DNA of 37,074 nt from Pelomonas sp. KK5 (lineage in GTDB: Bacteria; Pseudomonadota; Gammaproteobacteria; Burkholderiales; Burkholderiaceae_C). Each line of letters opens with the position of its first letter. Position 1 is the first letter of the stretch. The notes under the pieces are model-generated. The model ran no database searches. It saw only the letters and a program-made list of their open reading frames with translations, and was not told the DNA's origin. Below, in pieces: positions 36,332 to 37,074 of the stretch. The position numbers and the translations under genes are program-made. Location: contig NZ_LYVQ01000034.1 in NCBI RefSeq assembly GCF_001984095.1, positions 1-37,074 on the forward strand. The letters run 5' to 3'.

Positions 36332-37074
36332 CAATAGGGGAGCTGTTCCAGCACCTCTTGCGGCCAGGCGTTGTCCAGCACCTGGTGGGCGGCCTGGGTC
36401 GGGTAGATCGCGTCCAGTTCCCACTGGCCGGCGGCATTGCGGCGGAACCAGGGATCGGCCATGTAGCGCACCGTGTTGCCGCGGCCGCGCGGGCCGTCGT
36501 GGTAGTTGCTCTGGAACTGGATCACCGGCTCGCCGCCGGCATCGGTGAGACGGGCCAGCCGGCCGCCGGCAAGCAGCTGCACCCGCAGCTCGCCCAGGCT
36601 GGCCAGCGGGCGCAGCGCCAGGCGCGGCGGCAGGCTGCCGTCGGCGCGGCGGGCGACCGGCGGATGGGCGCCGCGCTCGTCGTCGCGGGCGCGCTGGCCG
36701 TCGCGCGAACGGGCGCGCGCCTCCTCGTCCTTCAGGAAGGCCTCGGGCGCCTTGTCGCCGGGCAGGGCCTGGGCGGCCGCCACCTGCAGCAGCTCGTCGG
36801 CCCCGGTGTAGGGCCGGCCGCGCAGCTCGCTGGCCTGCACGAAATCCTTCATCGAGGCCTTCATCGAGGCCGCGGCGCCCGCGGCCAGCGGCTTGCCGGC
36901 CTGACTGTCGAGCTGCTTCCAGAGGCTCTCGACGGCGGCCTGCAAGCCCGCCTTCGCGTCGGCGCCGGCCGGCGCGGCCTGCGTCCAGGCCCAGGCGGGG
37001 CCGCTCCAGGCGAAGCTGCCGCTGCCCGCGGGCGCCAGCAGCTCGCGCTCGGGGAACACCGTGCCCAGGTCCTT
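36331..37074 (-). CDS. Unrecognised protein, 5' end outside the window
   Basis: The frame is open to the right edge, so only the C-terminal 247 residues are present; the GTG at 37059 is not needed as a start. The visible part has an aromatic stretch (GSFAWSGPAWAWTQ), a helical middle (GLQAAVESLWKQLDSQ), a highly charged disordered stretch (DEEARARSRDGQRARDDERG), and a well-structured end with NYHDGPRGRGNTVRYMADPWFRR and WELDAIYPTQAAHQVLDNAWPQEVLEQLPY. It overlaps the next gene by one base (TGATG), so the three minus-strand genes are one unit. I cannot name the family; the strong C-terminal conservation-like pattern suggests a defined domain. Confidence 0.7.
   Translation of the reverse strand, partial: KDLGTVFPERELLAPAGSGSFAWSGPAWAWTQAAPAGADAKAGLQAAVESLWKQLDSQAGKPLAAGAAASMKASMKDFVQASELRGRPYTGADELLQVAAAQALPGDKAPEAFLKDEEARARSRDGQRARDDERGAHPPVARRADGSLPPRLALRPLASLGELRVQLLAGGRLARLTDAGGEPVIQFQSNYHDGPRGRGNTVRYMADPWFRRNAAGQWELDAIYPTQAAHQVLDNAWPQEVLEQLPY

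Overview
The window is uniformly GC-rich, with a strong G/C bias at third codon positions. It carries a typical Burkholderiales gene set: corC-lnt-glyQ-glyS-gmhB-plsC, hslVU, coaX, a one-cysteine DksA and flagellar-type chemoreceptors. Protein style points to the Rubrivivax/Leptothrix/Roseateles group; this placement is inference from gene order and composition. Coding density is very high. The longest gene-free stretch is about 262 bases (16722-16983), so no stretch over 300 bases lacks a gene. I saw no tRNA, rRNA, CRISPR array, insertion sequence or prophage.

Left part (1-10543): the 3' part of a CHASE2-type hybrid histidine kinase is followed by two separate molybdenum-hydroxylase systems. 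The first is a two-subunit isoquinoline-1-oxidoreductase type (1657-4277). The second is a three-subunit periplasmic aldehyde oxidoreductase of the PaoABC type (5794-9619), followed closely by a pirin. An HD-GYP protein lies between them on the other strand. No XdhC/PaoD-type maturation factor and no cytochrome partner is visible here.

Middle-left (10544-16983): small envelope or unknown genes (a DUF1328 membrane peptide, a 151-residue unknown, a small membrane protein, a possible 53-residue peptide, a glycine-zipper lipoprotein); an azoreductase-pirin pair divergent from a LysR regulator over a perfect inverted repeat; and a MerR regulator divergent from a metallo-beta-lactamase-fold hydrolase. 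That hydrolase seems to have absorbed an intergenic-type repeat in frame. The following intergenic stretch holds several palindromes.

Centre (16984-24630, minus strand): a tightly packed housekeeping operon reads corC, lnt, glyQ, glyS, gmhB-like, plsC and a YgjP-type metallopeptidase. It combines lipoprotein maturation, glycyl-tRNA synthesis, lipid synthesis and a heptose-phosphatase homologue whose two key aspartates are missing.

Right part (24747-37074): a His-rich COG0523 metallochaperone GTPase, DksA with a degenerate zinc finger, a STAS-domain protein, hslV-hslU, convergent coaX, then two overlapping chemoreceptor genes behind a FliA-like promoter. The last 2.1 kb (minus strand) is an unrecognised three-gene unit: a truncated upstream gene, a membrane-anchored protein, and a small protein with an M15-peptidase-like HxxGxAxD motif. 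This unit is the best candidate in the window for something undescribed.
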